From: Blumeriella jaapii
Lineage: Eukaryota; Ascomycota; Leotiomycetes; Helotiales; Drepanopezizaceae
Length of the DNA stretch: 64,000 nucleotides
Assembly: GCA_009599575.1 (NCBI GenBank)
Contig: VWND01000095.1
Coordinates: 434,001-498,000 of the forward strand
Direction: 5' to 3'
Part shown: positions 23,750-37,036 of the stretch, piece after piece
Layout of the letters: each line of letters starts with the position of its first letter
Position numbering within the stretch: position 1 is the first letter of the stretch
Made by a program: the position numbers and the translations under genes
Notes under the pieces: model-generated
Seen by the model: only the letters and a program-made list of their open reading frames with translations
Databases searched by the model: none
Told to the model about the DNA's origin: nothing

Positions 23750-24874
23750 CTACTGAAATTCCCATTCCGAACCGTCCGAAAACTCTTTTGCTAATACAGC
23801 CTGAATTTCAGCTTTATTTTTATCGCCGTACAAGCCGATTGCAGCTATTTGCTTCTTTTTCAGTATTTCGAAAGCAATGGCGGATCTGAATTTGCAGCCC
23901 GCAATCCAGTGATTTGTACCGCCGCATTTAGTATAGCAGTTTGCACGGCGCCAGGCTTTTTTTTAAGCTATCGATAAATTAGGAGCCCTAAATAAAACTG
24001 GGTATTTTTGGTCCAAAGTTAAAGTTTCGTTTTTGTTAATTGCATTTGAAACTTCGATTGCATTTAATTTATTAATACGTTCGAGCTTTTTTCGTTCGCG
24101 TTCCTCGATTTGCGTAATATTTATAGGATCGCCAGCGTCGTATGTCAGCCGGCGGATCGGCGTATTCGTACGCATACCGACCACTTTAGAAAAGGGGTTG
24201 TTCCGAGAGGCGTTCCGAGGGGTGCTAGGGCCGGGCTGGCCCGAAAAGAAAAAAAAAGAAAAAAAAGGGCCGAAACTGACTGATCGGAAACCCGAACTAA
24301 TTAAACGTTGTAAAAATACAACGTATGCAATCCAAATGATAAAAAGGTTTATATGGCCCCGGAATAGCCTTTTTATCGGATCGGCTAAACCGTTCCGAAA
24401 TGCGACGATTTTGGCTACGTTATTTTAATTAATACGATTTTCGTATAATAAACGCTGAAAAGTTGCAATATAAACCTGCAAAAAGCTGGAATTTTGTTTG
24501 CACGCTAGTAGTCGGTCTTTTGCCTTCTGAATTTTATTCGGGTTATCGTATATTCGGCGCAGTTTTTCGAATAAAATATAATAATTCCAGAATTAATATA
24601 ATTCGGCCGAAAAAAGCAGGAGTAAAACTAGCGATTAGCAGTTGTTTTCGAAATTTGCAAAAACGTAATAAAACTAAACGGTAGCGTTGCCGATTAACTG
24701 GCCGTCGACTCGTAATTTGGCTTTAATTAAAAAATACTATATATTTCATTTAGCTTTATCAAACTTGACAGAATCGGATAAACACGGCCTGAACCGACGA
24801 TTTTCGGTCAGATCGTCGATTCGTATATCGAGGTTTTCTAGCTGCTGCTCGAGTTTTAAAATGCGCTGTTACAT
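23750..24874 (-). pseudogene. gag: D gag (capsid plus variant zinc knuckle), broken by RIP-type stops
   Basis: One reading frame runs from ATG at 24874 to TAG at 23750, about 374 codons with internal stops, several of CAA-to-TAA type (the second codon is TAA). The amino end is a Glu/Leu-rich coiled-coil-like stretch (LKLEQQLENLDIRIDDL). The middle has the retrotransposon-Gag capsid pattern: NPNKIQKAKDRLLAC, then FLQVYIATFQRL near 24450-24490. The carboxyl end has C-x3-C-x4-H-x4-C (CYTKCGGTNHWIAGC), a zinc-knuckle variant with one extra residue in the first gap. Only Gag is coded, so replication would need enzymes in trans. It differs from family-A Gag, which has no cysteines in its sequenced 341-residue part. 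Confidence 0.75.
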
Positions 24875-25390
24875 TTGCAATTAAATAGAATTGGCAAAGC
24901 TTTCGGAAAATAATGTAAATATAGCTATAACGTAGCTAATTTAAAAGCGAATAAATATCGAAAAACAAAAAGAAGGTTGGCGCTGTAATAGCTGTCGGGA
25001 ATGCTTTTGGGTCGGAAGCATTAAGTTATCGATGGGAATAATCGTATTAAAATGTTGCAAAAGCAATGCACGCTAATATAGCGGTAGCGTACGAAAAGGT
25101 GTAATAATCGTAATATATAAAAGTAGATAGGTGGCGCAATTGATCGGAAGCGCCTGAAACGATAAATTTCGTGGTTTAAAATAGTACGAAAGGTCGGATA
25201 CACCACCGAAAACGATAAAATAGCGCGAGAGTTGTAATCGATAAAAAGGGTTAATAAATTAATAAATAGGCATCCGCAGATCCCGAATTAATAAATTAAT
25301 ATTAATAAGTCTAATAAACAATAAATTAATAAAATCGATATTAATAAAGCCAATAAATACGACGCTACTCCGAACGAAAGGTTTGTATAG
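24875..25390 (-). other. D untranslated leader
   Basis: About 515 bp between the 5' LTR and the gag ATG. It is AT-rich and includes ATTAATAAATTAAT-type repeats near 25250-25350. No open frame with protein-like content; no primer-binding site could be assigned. Confidence 0.5.
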
Positions 25391-25558
25391 TATGACGAAT
25401 CTCATATATTTCCTTTAAGATACAAACAGAAAGCTGAAAGGAAGGAAGCTCGGGGCGAATTATATACACTGTAGAACCCCTGGCCTGGCGCTAAGCCAGA
25501 ACTGTAACGGAAGGCTGAACAGCCGAAAGCCGAACAGCCGAATGGCCGGGCCGTTACA
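25391..25558 (-). repeat. D 5' LTR
   Basis: A 168-bp copy of the D LTR. Differences from the 23448 copy are mostly C/T and G/A transitions. It is followed by the ATAAA duplicate and then B1 sequence. Confidence 0.9.
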
Positions 25559-27401
25559 ATAAAAACGATTCCGAAAAAAATAAAAACAAAAAACGTAAAA
25601 AAAACGCGCCGATATTTCCGAAATCTTTTTTGTTCGAAGGAAAAAACCATTCGCGTCGTTAATAAAAAAGGCATCGCAAATAAAAACAGCCGAAAATCGA
25701 CGTCGAATTATAATTTTTAAATTAATCAATAAAAAACGCGACGATTTTACGAAATTAAATTTAAAAAACGCCGGCATTCCGAAAGAAAAAAACCCAAACG
25801 ATTTTAAATTTGATTTTTCGAAATCAAATACGCAAATATTAAAAACGTTTATTACGTTTAAAAACGTCGTATTATTACCGCTAATATTTTAAATTTTAAT
25901 AAAAGCATTTAAAATTTCGATTATTATACGATTCGATAAAAAAAACTTAAAAAAAAATATCGAAGTTATCGCGAAAAAAATTATACAAAAAGCATAAAAT
26001 CAAATTATTTTATTTAAAACTTTCGCTTTCGACGACGAAACGATATAAAAGTTTTATTTCGATATTTTTATATAAAAACCAAATAAACCCGTTAGCTTTT
26101 TTCTTTTTGTTTCGAACGAAAACTAAATTAAGCTTTTTTTAGAAAACTGCAAATATAATACGTTAAAACAAATAAAAAAAACTTTTGAAAACGGTGACCC
26201 GTTTTTATTCGAGTTTTTTTTCGTTAAAAAACTCCGATTTTTTAATTTCGTTTTTACGAATAATATTAGCGCCAAAAAAAACGGCAAATTCTGCCATTTT
26301 CACGTACGCTATTACGCGGCGTATTGCGATTTAATTATAAAAAAAATTAACGTTATCGGCTTCGCTAATCGATTCGCTATTATTAAAAATTCGGATTACG
26401 ACGTGTTCGAAATTAATTTTAATAACCAATTTATATTCCGACGAAAACTGCGAAAATTACCCAAGCGCGTGCTAAAGCTTATTTAAGCTACGCAAATTTC
26501 AAAGCAAACCCTAAGATTTTTAACGCGATTATAAAATTTGATTAAAACGTAAAAAAATAAAAGCAACGAATATTTCTAAAAGCCGACTTTTCGGGCCTTT
26601 CGACTAAAAGTATATTTTAAAATCTATCTGAATTAAATTGCGAATTCGTTAATTACGTAAAGTTTTATAACGGAAAAAACAAGCTATTGCTGCATTTTAT
26701 AAAAAAAAAAATAGCTATATATAAATATTACTTCCGACTGGTTAAAACCCAAAAAGCGCTTACAGCTTTTTTCGCTAATATGCTTTACAATTTTATTTAA
26801 TAAGCTTTTAAAATGCATTCCGGCCTTTATTTCGCTGCTTTGATTATCCGAAACCTTGAAAACTGCTGCTTCGTAGCATATTTTAACGTTTCGATCGCTT
26901 TAAATCTCGCTGGTCCCGATCGTATTATAATTACAAAATTCGATATCGCCGATTTTTAAAAAAAAAAAAAAATTAAAAATCTTACCGACGCTATTTTCGA
27001 TTATTACGTTCTGCCTGCATTTGTATACAATTCGGAAATAATCGAAGCTTATTTGCAATTATATTACGACGCTAAGCTGATTAAAATTATTTAAAGCCCA
27101 GCTTTTTCGTATTTCAGCGCGTTTAAAATAATAATCTTAGCTATTTTATCGAATTACGAAACCGAAAGCTACGAAATAAAAAATAAAATAATTCTTGTCA
27201 GCTTTTCGACTAAACAAAAGATTTTCGTTAGATTTAAAATTTAAAAAACCGACGGCGCGATACTAATTTATTCGAACAATTATACGGCGCAAAAATACAA
27301 AAATCATTTCGAAAACGACGCTCCGATAAACAATTTAATATTGTTTGTTTTACGACGAAAGCAATTATAGCATTTTCGATAGTTTCGATTGCAAACGATT
27401 A
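25559..27401 (+). pseudogene. B1 unidentified 3' ORF relic, part 2
   Basis: This continues the B1 3' reading region after element D; the first five bases (ATAAA) are the D target duplicate. It carries NGKFCHFHVRYYAAYCDL (26280-26333) and NSDYDVFEINF (near 26390), both conserved with B2. Relative to part 1 there is a frame change, so small indels have accumulated. It is cut at 27401 by A3 and resumes at 63896. The function is unknown. Confidence 0.55.
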
Positions 27402-27667
27402 TATGACGATCTAATCAGTCGGAGGGCTGGGAGATCAGTCAACTGGTCGCCGTGTTTATATGGTATAAGAAACGAGCCTTTGGTTCTGTAACAAAATATT
27501 TATTTAAAATCAACAACTGCAGAAGGCAGAAGTTGCTAAAAAGAAAAAGTCTTATATATATAATAGTTTTTATAATTAATGAAAGACTCACCAGGAAATC
27601 AGAAAGCTTGCAGCTACACGTGGTTGCTGGGATAATACGAAAAATGGCAACAGAATAAATCGTTATA
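27402..27667 (-). repeat. A3 3' LTR
   Basis: A 266-bp LTR in reverse orientation, starting TATGACG and ending CGTTATA. The complement of the polypurine tract (TTACCTCCCCGTCCG) follows at 27668. Confidence 0.92.
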
Positions 27668-30040
27668 TTACCTCCCCGTCCGAAAAAAGCGCGCCTTCGA
27701 GCTTTTATTTATTAGTACGTTATTATTTAAATAATTATACGAATCCAAACCTTCGGAATACGCTTTCAGCCAATTTATAAGTTTTGCAAAAGGACCGGAA
27801 AGCTTTTTATGCGCTAAATAAAAATCGCGCATTTTTAAAAAAGCGTATATAAAATCAGACGCGAAATACTACGTAAGATTTTTATTTAAGCTTATTTAAA
27901 AAGCTTTGTACTAAAAGATTTTCCGCTGCATTCGACAAGCGATCAATTCTTCGACTTCGTATTTAAGTTTACTAGTTATATTAATAAATTTAAGAATTGG
28001 GTTAATTTAATCTAAAAGCGCGTCGTCAGCTGTTTTACGCAATCGATTAGCGTGAAAAACTGGATATACGTTTATAATACTAAGGAAGTCTAGCTTAAAA
28101 GCGTTGTCGAAAATTTTGGCTATAATTTTAAAAGGGCCGTTTATAGGATTGTCGAATTTGCGAAAAGGCCGAAAAATCGGAAATAAACGTATATCGAATT
28201 ATACGTAATCGCCAACGTTAAAATCGATCGCGCGGAAACTTATTCGCATTTTTTTTTATTTTATCGTAGGCTTATTAAAAATGCGATTTGGCGAGGTTTT
28301 AAGCGTCGTAATAACGGCGAGCGTACGTACGAGCTTCGTTTGCGTTTAATTTATATAAAAAGTTAAAAAAAAGGGAAGTATTTAGCTTCCAGTTTCAATT
28401 AATATAAGAAATATAACCGTATATAATTTTAAAAAATGAAAGGCCATTTAAATTTTCGTAAAAAAAAACTATTTGAGCGAAATCCATTATTAAAAGAAAT
28501 TCGTTCCAATCGTTTTAATAAAAGTTTACGAAAAATCGAAAGCGTTTTTGCAGATATTAATTGTAAATTTCGGTTTAACCATCGGTTTTAGAATAAACGG
28601 CTGTCGAAAGCTTTAATTGCGTACCGAGTATTTTATTTAATTCAAACCAGAAAGTAAATTAATATTAAAGGCCACGATCGCTAATAATATTTTTTAAAAG
28701 GCTAAAATACTTATATACGTGAAATATATATAATTTAGCGAAGCTTCGAGCGTCGATATTTTTATAACAGAAAATCGAAATAACCTGCTTGGAAAAGCGA
28801 TTTATTATTACGAATACGTTATCGTAATCGTATTTGTTTTTATTAAAACTGCAAAAGTCTATTATAACGTGCTTTTAAAAATAGTTAACAACAGAAAAAA
28901 GCTGAAAAAGGCCGGAGCGTTTATTTTTTAAAACAAAACTTTTTCGATAAACGTAGCAATTGCGACAGTATTATTTTACGAAAACTGTTATACTTCGCTA
29001 ATAGTATTGGTCCGAAAGCAATTGCGTAATTTTGCGAACGCTAAAATAAGCGATAGAAATCTGGTCGTGCATTTTTCGTATAAAAGCCAAACGAAAATAA
29101 TCAACGTTTGATATTATTAAACGATCGTAATATAGCAGCAGATCGCGTTTAAATATATACGAAGTATTATTATCGTCGTTTTTTTTCGTAGCGTTTCGTA
29201 CAGCTTTTTTCGGAAGGTTATTAAACTGCTAATTATGCGATTAGCGTGGAAAATTTAATTAACGACGCGGAATACGAAAAAAAAATCAGCTATTTTAACG
29301 ATAAAAACAGCTGTTTCGAAGGCCGTAAAAAATCGAAGTTTTTTAATTAAAAGGCGGTGATCGATTTGATCGGTTCGAAAAAGGATTTGTAAGCGCTGGA
29401 TGCGTTTAAAAAAGTTTTAACGGTCGAATTCGCTCGTACGACGTATTAATGCGTTAATTAAAAAATTATATTTGCTTGGTTTGTACGTAATAAGAAAATT
29501 GTAATCGGCGAAAAGCTCGGCCCAGCGTGCTTATCGAACGTTTAAAAATTTGAAAATTATAAAATATTTCAAAGTTTTGTAATTAGTAATTATTTTAATT
29601 TAATAAACTGAATTAGCTAATTTAATACGAAAGTTGCTTAAAAATTTTACAATTGCGAGTATTTTTTTATTATATACGACGTAATTTAGCTTTGCGAAAG
29701 CTATGATTTTGCTAAAATAAGCGATTAAAAGCCAATCGTTATTATAAAATTGCGAAAGCATAAAAGCTACCACGCCGTCGAAAGCGTTAGTTTTTAATAT
29801 ATAAAAAAGGTTTTGCTTGTAATATTATAAAACTGGTGTAATAATAAAAGCTAATATAAAAAGGTCGAAACTTTTTTAATATTTAAAAGTGAAATTAAAA
29901 GAAACGTTAGCTTTGGTTAAATAAATTAAAAGCTTTGCAATTATATCGTAATTTCGAATAAAACGTCGGTAAAAGTTACAAAAACCAAAAAAGTTTTATA
30001 CATTTTTTATAATAATAAAAGGCTTTCAGTAAGCGACTAC
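27668..30040 (-). pseudogene. pol: A3 pol relic, distal part (RNase H, integrase, chromodomain)
   Basis: On the minus strand this covers RNase H (about 29400-30040), integrase (about 28200-29100) and the chromodomain-like end (about 27820-27985). The terminal frame stops with TAA immediately before the 3' LTR, after the ACG-GGG-AGG polypurine codons, which is the ancestral ending shared with A1 and A4. At 29007-29009 a CAA codon survives that is TAA in A5. Stops and Trp losses are otherwise frequent. Confidence 0.86.
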
Positions 30041-30307
30041 TGTAAAACGGTGATACCTTGTATTAATGGGAATTGGTAGTTTTAGCTAAGGTCGAGGCAT
30101 AGACCCCTCCGAGACCCTCTGCCACTGACTACCTTCAACAGGTATAAAAGCAAAGCATCCCCTTAAATAATACTATAGGCACGCAGTTTAATTTATACTT
30201 TTATTTATTTATTTTTTTTTTTTTTTAGTTTTTTTTAGGGATTCCCTAAACTATTTTATTTACCGATATATGGCCGTATCAATTTGGTTTTCTTATCTAC
30301 TTTTATA
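30041..30307 (+). repeat. B2 5' LTR
   Basis: A 267-bp LTR from TGTAAAACGG to TTTTATA (from TTTTACA). The ends form the short inverted repeat TGTAAAA/TTTTACA. A TATA box is at 30143-30150. Confidence 0.93.
30143..30150 (+). promoter_or_regulatory. TATA box in B LTR
   Basis: TATAAAAG, about 100 bp into the LTR and conserved in all three family-B LTRs (also near 8507 and 53957). It would place the transcript start in the middle of the LTR, which is the normal U3/R border arrangement. Confidence 0.6.
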
Positions 30308-30883
30308 TTTAATAATTTACGCAAAAATTTAAACTTCGGTGCTTCGTTTTTATATATTCGCCGATGCATTTTTTAAATTCGCAGTTAAAATCGATTTCGA
30401 TATTTCGCTATTACGGCTTAAAAGACTTTTTATATAATATTGTTCGCAGCTGCATTATATAAAGGATTTTTAATAGCTTTTTTTATTTTACGCATAATTA
30501 TTAAATTACAAAAATACAATATATTTCAAAAACGTTTGAAATTACGGTTAGACAATTTTAAACCGTGCGAAATTTAAAATTCGAAAATCGCTTTTTTGTT
30601 TAAAAATAACAAATCGAATATTGGTTCGTACGCTTCGACCGCTGCGCTCGGCTCTTTTAAATTAGATCTTTTTTGGTTAAACGCTTAGCGAAAATTCAAT
30701 CTTCTGATTTTACGCTTTGTGATTATAGCAATTACAATTTGCGGCTTTTTATTAGAAATAATAAGAAAATGGCTGTACGTATATTGGCCTGAGCCACGGA
30801 ATATCGAAACCGTGAATTATATAATAATATTATATTAATCCAGTTAATTTATTAAAAAACAAATTTTTCAATATATTATTTAA
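30308..30883 (+). other. B2 untranslated leader
   Basis: The segment between the LTR and the gag ATG at 30884. It aligns with 8671-9246 in B1. No gene and no assignable primer-binding site. Confidence 0.6.
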
Positions 30884-32500
30884 ATGTTTAAACGCAATTT
30901 TATTTTATTTAATTTTTTCAGAAAACACAAAAACCTTTTTAATAGCTTTTTTATTAAAAACGATTCCGCTTATATTAAAAACCTTTAACCTGCAACCCTA
31001 GAAAACATTTATTTATTTAGTTTAAACCCAACTAACATTTTCGCTAACATTATAAATTACGACGCTTTTCGTTTTTTTATACGAGGCCGTATGCCCTTTT
31101 CTAGCTCCTCTGGTGCACTTTTATTTAATAGCGCCAATATTACCGATTTTATCGAAAAATATAAAGAAATCTGTAAAGATTTCGGAATTTCTAAAATTAA
31201 AATATTCGATAAACTTTTTCGTTATTATAACTTAATTATTAAAAATATTATTAAATCGATAAATAAATAAAAGGCTATTAGGGCTCGAGACTGGCGTAAG
31301 CTAGTTAAAATTTTAAAATCGGAATTCCGAAATTATAATCGTTAGCAAATTCGCGATACTATTGCTTTTTTTAAATAATTTGTTATAATAATTCGCTAAG
31401 CTAAAAAACTTAAAGCTTATTATCGTATTTATACGAAAGTTTTTAACGTTTTCGTTAATAAAAAGATCTTAAACGAAATTAAGCAAAAAAATTGTTTTTA
31501 TTTGACCTTTCAACCAGTATTCGCAACAAAACTATTAAGCATTTTAAAATTAATAAACAAAATCTTAAAACTTTCGATTAATATTTCAAATTTGTAAAAT
31601 TCGTTTTTAAACAAAACCAAAGCGAATATATTATCGAAGCTATAAACTAAAAGAAATTTTTTTCTTTTATTTACAAAAAAAACGTGGAAGTTTTAATGCA
31701 GGAACATGCCCAGCTATTAAAAATTACCGAAATCGCTAAGAAACAATCAGTTATTATATTATTTAATCGTTCTGCAAAACTTATTGGCTTGGAAAAGCTT
31801 GATAAAAATATCGAAATTCTCGTATCGAAATTTACCGATATTAAGATTTAAAAATTTCAGAACAGAATCGAGGATTTTATGCAGCAGTAGAAAAAACTTT
31901 CTTACGTTAACTTAAATAATAAAAACGATTAAAATGGCTTTTATAATAATTACTTTTTTTAAAATACGCGAAGCGATTAGCTTCGCTAAGCCACCGTAAA
32001 AGTAATAGCTGCCTAATAGCAATTTTTCCGTGCTAGCGATTAGAATCAGCGAAATATTAATTATAATAACGATTATTAAAAAAAAAAAAGAAATCAACGC
32101 GGAAACTAAAATCGCGGCTATTAAAATAATAAAAGTAATTATTAAAACAGATTTCGTGGCTTTAAATGCGGATTTTGTAATAATAAAAAAATTTATTGCG
32201 AAAAATCTTATATTCGCTTAGAATGCAAAGCATTTAATTTTTATATAAATAATAATATCTGCTATATTAACAAATACGGAGCGATTTGCTTCGGACCGAC
32301 GAAAGCAGAAATAAACCTTTTTAACAAAGCTGAAAATTAAAGCTGATTAAACATTATTCGCTTAAAAATAAAAAATACGAAATAAAACGACTGCTTGGAA
32401 AACAAAAAGAATGCGAAAACGATTTTTACTAATAAAAGAGAAAACATTCCAAAAAGCGTATTAATTAAAAAGAAATTCTTTATTCCAAATGTAAATGGAA
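30884..32500 (+). pseudogene. gag: B2 gag relic
   Basis: Decayed Gag with a retained ATG at 30884, the same place as in B1. The amino end shows FIRGRMPF and DFIEKYKEICKDFG. A capsid-like central part runs to about 31880 with CAA-to-TAA stops. At about 32220-32340 it carries CKAFNFYINNN and CYINKYGAICFGPTKAE, which resembles the Cys-bearing carboxyl end of fungal gypsy Gags. No complete CCHC box can be read. The gag-to-pol junction is unclear because pol is in a different frame. Confidence 0.65.
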
Positions 32501-32759
32501 TTCAAATATATAAATAAAAATCGAATGTATATATTGCTAATATAATTATCGCATCTGCAAATATTATAGCTGTATAATTAAGCCAGCGAATTATAAGGAA
32601 GCAAAATGCTTCTGTTTTATTCGCCAAACCAATTAGTATAAAAAAAAATATTAGAATCGAAAGAAAAAAAGATTTTGAAATTCGAAAAGAAATCGATAAA
32701 ACTATTAGAAAAACGCTTATAATAGAAAAAATTAACAACGATATAAACGATATCGATAC

Positions 32760-35700
32760 CGATATTCCGATTTAAATTATTTAAAAAATACCAGCTTTTA
32801 AGCGCTTATTATTAATACGAAGCGAGAAATAAATCGATAAATATATTAGTTCCGAAGCAATCGACGAAGTTATTAAAAAGATTATAAAACAAAAAATTAA
32901 ATTGAAATTCAGCGATTTATTTAATATAAAAAAAAGATTCGACAAAATTATTAATAAACAAATTTCTGTATTAAAAAAAAACGAAAAGATTGAAATTATC
33001 CGAAAAAAAAACGATTTTAAACTGAAAAAAAACCAAGAAAAAATTTATAATACCGCAGTTAATTTAGCCGATAAAAAGAAATTTTCGGAAAAAGTTAGCT
33101 TTTTGGCCCTTGTTATAAAAACCCAAAAGTCAAAACGACGAAACTGCTTTTATACGGCTATAAAAGCATTAAAAATAAAAACTATACTTGAAAAAAGTAC
33201 GACCGCCCTCGCTTTATTCGATAATAGAGCCGAAGTTAATTATATAAACCAGGAAACAGCCGAAGCCAATAGCGTTCCGATTATTACCGATAAACGAATA
33301 ATTTATACGACCGTTAATAAAAATATTATTAAGTTTGATGGAATTGTACGAAATATAAAAGTCGATATTAAAAGTATTATTATTTATAAAAACTTTTTAA
33401 TAATAAAAAAATACTTTTATTCTATTATTTTTGAAATGCCTTGGATTTTAAAGAATTTCGTCAGCTTTAAATACACCGAAAACGGCCAGATAAAAGCTTT
33501 TTTCTAAAATTAAAATCGATTTTTTTAAAATTAAATTACCGTCGCCGGCGATAAGATTTCTTTAATCGACGTTTTATCGGGAAACGAATAGCCGGCTTTG
33601 ATTTTAAAATAAACGCTGGGCTATAACAAAACTTGGAAAATACTTAATTAAAAGCATTCGCGTTATTAATCGAAATAGCATCGCGAATAAAATTAGCTAA
33701 TATTAACATTTTTGGTTATTAACTCGAAAATAAAAGTTCCGAAGATTTCGTTTTCGTATTAGATAAATCCGACCCATATATTTTATTTTTTTATATTAAT
33801 ATTAGCACTTTTTATAAGCGTAAAGCTAATAAAATACGATTCGTAAATTTCGGCGAATTCAATGGAAATATTTTCGAAAAAATAAACGATTAATTCGAAA
33901 AAAATAAAGCAATAAGATTATTTTAATTAATTATTAGCGAATTCGAAAGATTTATCACCGGCCGATTTTTCAGCTTATTATTTGGCAGCCGATTTATAAA
34001 AAACGATTTGATAATTTAGCAATCGGAATTTAATTTTTGCTAAAAAAAAAAAAGGTTTTGTACGAAGTTTTACGCAACCGAAAAAAAGCTATGGCCTTCG
34101 ATTTTACCGAAATAAGCTAATTCAGTCTTAACGTTACATTTTATATCGATATCAAAACTGTATTTTACGAAGCTTGGCAAAAAAAAACCTTTTTAATTCT
34201 TAAAACCTTCTAGGATAAAATAGTCGAAATGCTAAAAAAACGAATTAAACAAAAAATTTTCGAATTTTACTACGGCTTATACAAAAACAAATGGTTTATC
34301 GTTGCGAAAAAAAAAAAAAATATTTATAAATTTATTACCGCAATCGTCGAAATAAACAAAATAACGATACGAAACGCTAACGTGCCATTTAACGTCGATT
34401 AATTTTCAAACGAATTCGCGGAATTAACGATCGTTTTTTTTTTCGATTTATTTTCCGACTACGATTATTTAATATTTGATTTACGATTTCGAAATATAAT
34501 AGCAATTCAAATTCCAATCGGTTTATTACGTATAACGAAAATACTTATAAAAACTATTAATTTAGTCGCTTAATTCGTAAAAGTCGTATACAAAGTTTTT
34601 ATAATTTGCATTTCGGATATTACTTTTTTTTACGTTAACGACGTCGAAGTAAAAGGCTCTAAATTATATTATAATAATAAAAAGATTTTTTCTAAAGTTC
34701 GACGTTATATAATAAAATATATTTAAAATATCGATAAAATTATAATTTGTTTCGAAAAAGCTAAAGCTATTATTAGCTTTCGATTAAAATTTTGCATATC
34801 CGAAATAAATATCGTTAGCTATATAATTGACAGCGCTGGCCGCCATCCGCAACGAAAAAAATTAAAAAGATTTGCGAATAAGAAAAGTGTAAAAATATTA
34901 CCGAAACCAAAGCTTTTATTGGCGTTATAATTTACTACCGTAATTAAATCAAAAACTTTTTTTAAAAAGCTGCATTTATTTACGCCATTATAAAAAAAAA
35001 AATCGATTTCGTTTGGAAAAAAAAGCAAAGCAAAGCTATAGAAATTTTTAAAAACGACCTTTTATCGGCCCTATCGCTTATGCGAATCGATTACAGCCTA
35101 AACGCAGAAAAAATTATTCTGATTATCGACGTTAGCATTTTCGGTTGAAAAGCTGTATTGCAATAAATCGATAAAAACAAAAAACGGTATTTTTCACGAT
35201 TTAAAAGCGGCTTATAATTTCTCGCGAAAGCACGCTACGATGCTATCAAACGAAAGTATCGAAGCGCTTTTAAAATAATAAAAAAAATAAAAAGCGAATT
35301 GTACGGCGTATATTTTATTTTAAAAACAGACGTAAAAATCTTTGTCGATTAATTAAATGGAAAAGCTAATAATTTGCTAAAAACATTCGTTATTAATTAA
35401 ATAGTCTGGATGCGATTTATGGATTTCGAAATCAAATATATTAAGAAAACAATTAATACAGCGGCAAACGGCCTTTTCAGAAAAAAACGCTTCTATCCGT
35501 TTGATCTCGCTGAACAAAGCGAATAAAATATCGACGAATAAATCGCTAACGAAATCGGCTGCTTCGCTATCTGCGCCTTGGATTCCATAAAGCCAAAACC
35601 ACTCGCGTTGCCATCTCGGCTAGCACCGCGAGTGGATTTGACCGAAAACAATCGGAATAAGCCGAATAACGACGAAAATAAACTTTTGATCGACAATTAC

Positions 35701-37036
35701 GAAACCGAAGACTTTTATTTAATCGCATATTATTTAACCATTTTGTTCAAATTATTTAGCGTGTTAAATTATTAATTTAAATTATTTAAAAACCAAGCTT
35801 TCGACTATATTTTAGCCGATAAGAAATTATATAAAATAAAAGATAATATATATTAAAAACGTTTAGTAATAAATAACAAAGCCGACAAGTTTTAAATCAT
35901 AAAAAAAATCTACGAAAAAGTGTTTTATAGAAAAGCTAAAGTTATTTACCACCGAATTAAAAACGATTTCTGATGGAAAAAATGCTTCGAAAATTGCAAA
36001 ACCTTCGTTAAAAGTTGCATTTTTTATTAAAAACGAAAACTTGGCCGAAAAAAAAATTTATTATATCCGACGTAGTTTTTTAAAATTTAAAAAAAAATTA
36101 ATTTCGACGTTATACGCGTACCGACTACCGACCGCGGGCATACGTGCTTCGTATTCGCTATTAACGATTTATTTAAATAGCTTAAAAAAAGATTTTTCCG
36201 AAACGCTATTTCCGAAGTTATAACGATCTTTTTTTAAAAAAACGTTGTATATCGATACGGTTTGTTTAACAAATTAAACGTCGATAGTAAATTCGAAAAC
36301 AAAAGCGTTATCGAAACTTTTATAAAAAAATACGGCATTTAGCGTATTTAAATTTCAGCTTATAATTCGAAAAGCAACGGATCCGTTAAACGAAGCTATA
36401 AAAATATTTTCGACGGTTTTTTAAAAGCTATTCGAAAAGGCTATAAGCGTTGGTCGGAAATTTTCGGAAATGCTTTTTGCTATACGTACGTGTATATACG
36501 CCTTTATTAAAATAATTTTATTTTTTATTTAATACGGCAAAAACGCTCGACTGCTTCTGAAAACAAAATAGCTTATTTAAAAGCTTTATAATATGGCTAA
36601 AATAAAAACGAAAACAGATTTATTAGCAATAAAATTTAAGCAGCTAAATTACCGCGATATAAATATAAAAGAAATAATTTAAAAAAAAAAAAAGTATAAA
36701 AAAACAGTAAAAAAAGTCTGAAATAAAACTAAAATTTTAAAAAAAACGCTAATTAAAAAAAAAAATTTAATTTTAGTTTACGACGTTTAACGCGCTATCG
36801 ATAAATCGGCCGATATTAAATTTAATTATAAATGGCTCGGACTTTACGAAATATGCGAAGCCGAATTAAATAAAAGCTATTACAAACTTACGAAATTCGA
36901 TAAAACAAAACTAAAAAAAACGTTCGCCGCTAACCGGTTAAAGCGATTTTACAAAAAAAATTAGCAAATTTATTTTTTGGATTTTAAATCAAAAAGCGAT
37001 TTCGATTTCAGCGATTCCGACGACGATTCCGATTAA
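32760..37036 (+). pseudogene. pol: B2 pol relic (PR-RT-RNaseH-IN with GPY-type tail)
   Basis: The protease is the 201-codon open piece at 32902-33507, with ALFDNRAEVNYI in place of the D-[ST]-G-A loop (Gly to Arg, Ser to Asn). RT (about 33920-34700) has YKNKWFIVAKK and DLFSDYDYL, and the active-site box reads YVND at 34631-34642. RNase H (about 35060-35500) begins IIDVSIFG and ends NTAANGL. The integrase (about 35830-36600) has a zinc region ending FVKSC, then FDVVRVP, VDSKSENK and SNGSVKR, where the catalytic Glu of SVER is Lys. The tail (36790-36950) shows NYKWLGLYEI and AANRLKRFYK. It ends SDSDDDSD with TAA at 37034. Confidence 0.85.

Larger units (their letters stand above)
23448..25558 (-). 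mobile_element. D: 2.1-kb gag-only LTR element (TR-GAG-like), non-autonomous
   Basis: Two 168-bp direct repeats (23448-23615 and 25391-25558) bound a 1775-bp interior. The flanks are ATAAA (23443-23447) and ATAAA (25559-25563), and the empty site is in B2 at 38598-38602. The interior codes only for a Gag-like protein on the minus strand, followed about 120 bp later by a polypurine tract (complement of 23616-23630) and the 3' LTR. No protease, RT, RNase H or integrase is present. The ends TGTGACGA...CGTTACA and the GGGGGGTAG tract match family A, so a family-A-like element may have moved it. It is less decayed than B1 around it. Confidence 0.88.

Noticed and set aside
24033..24428. 131-codon plus-strand frame inside element D
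   Set aside because: It is the reverse complement of the D gag region, whose minus-strand frame has capsid and zinc-knuckle patterns.
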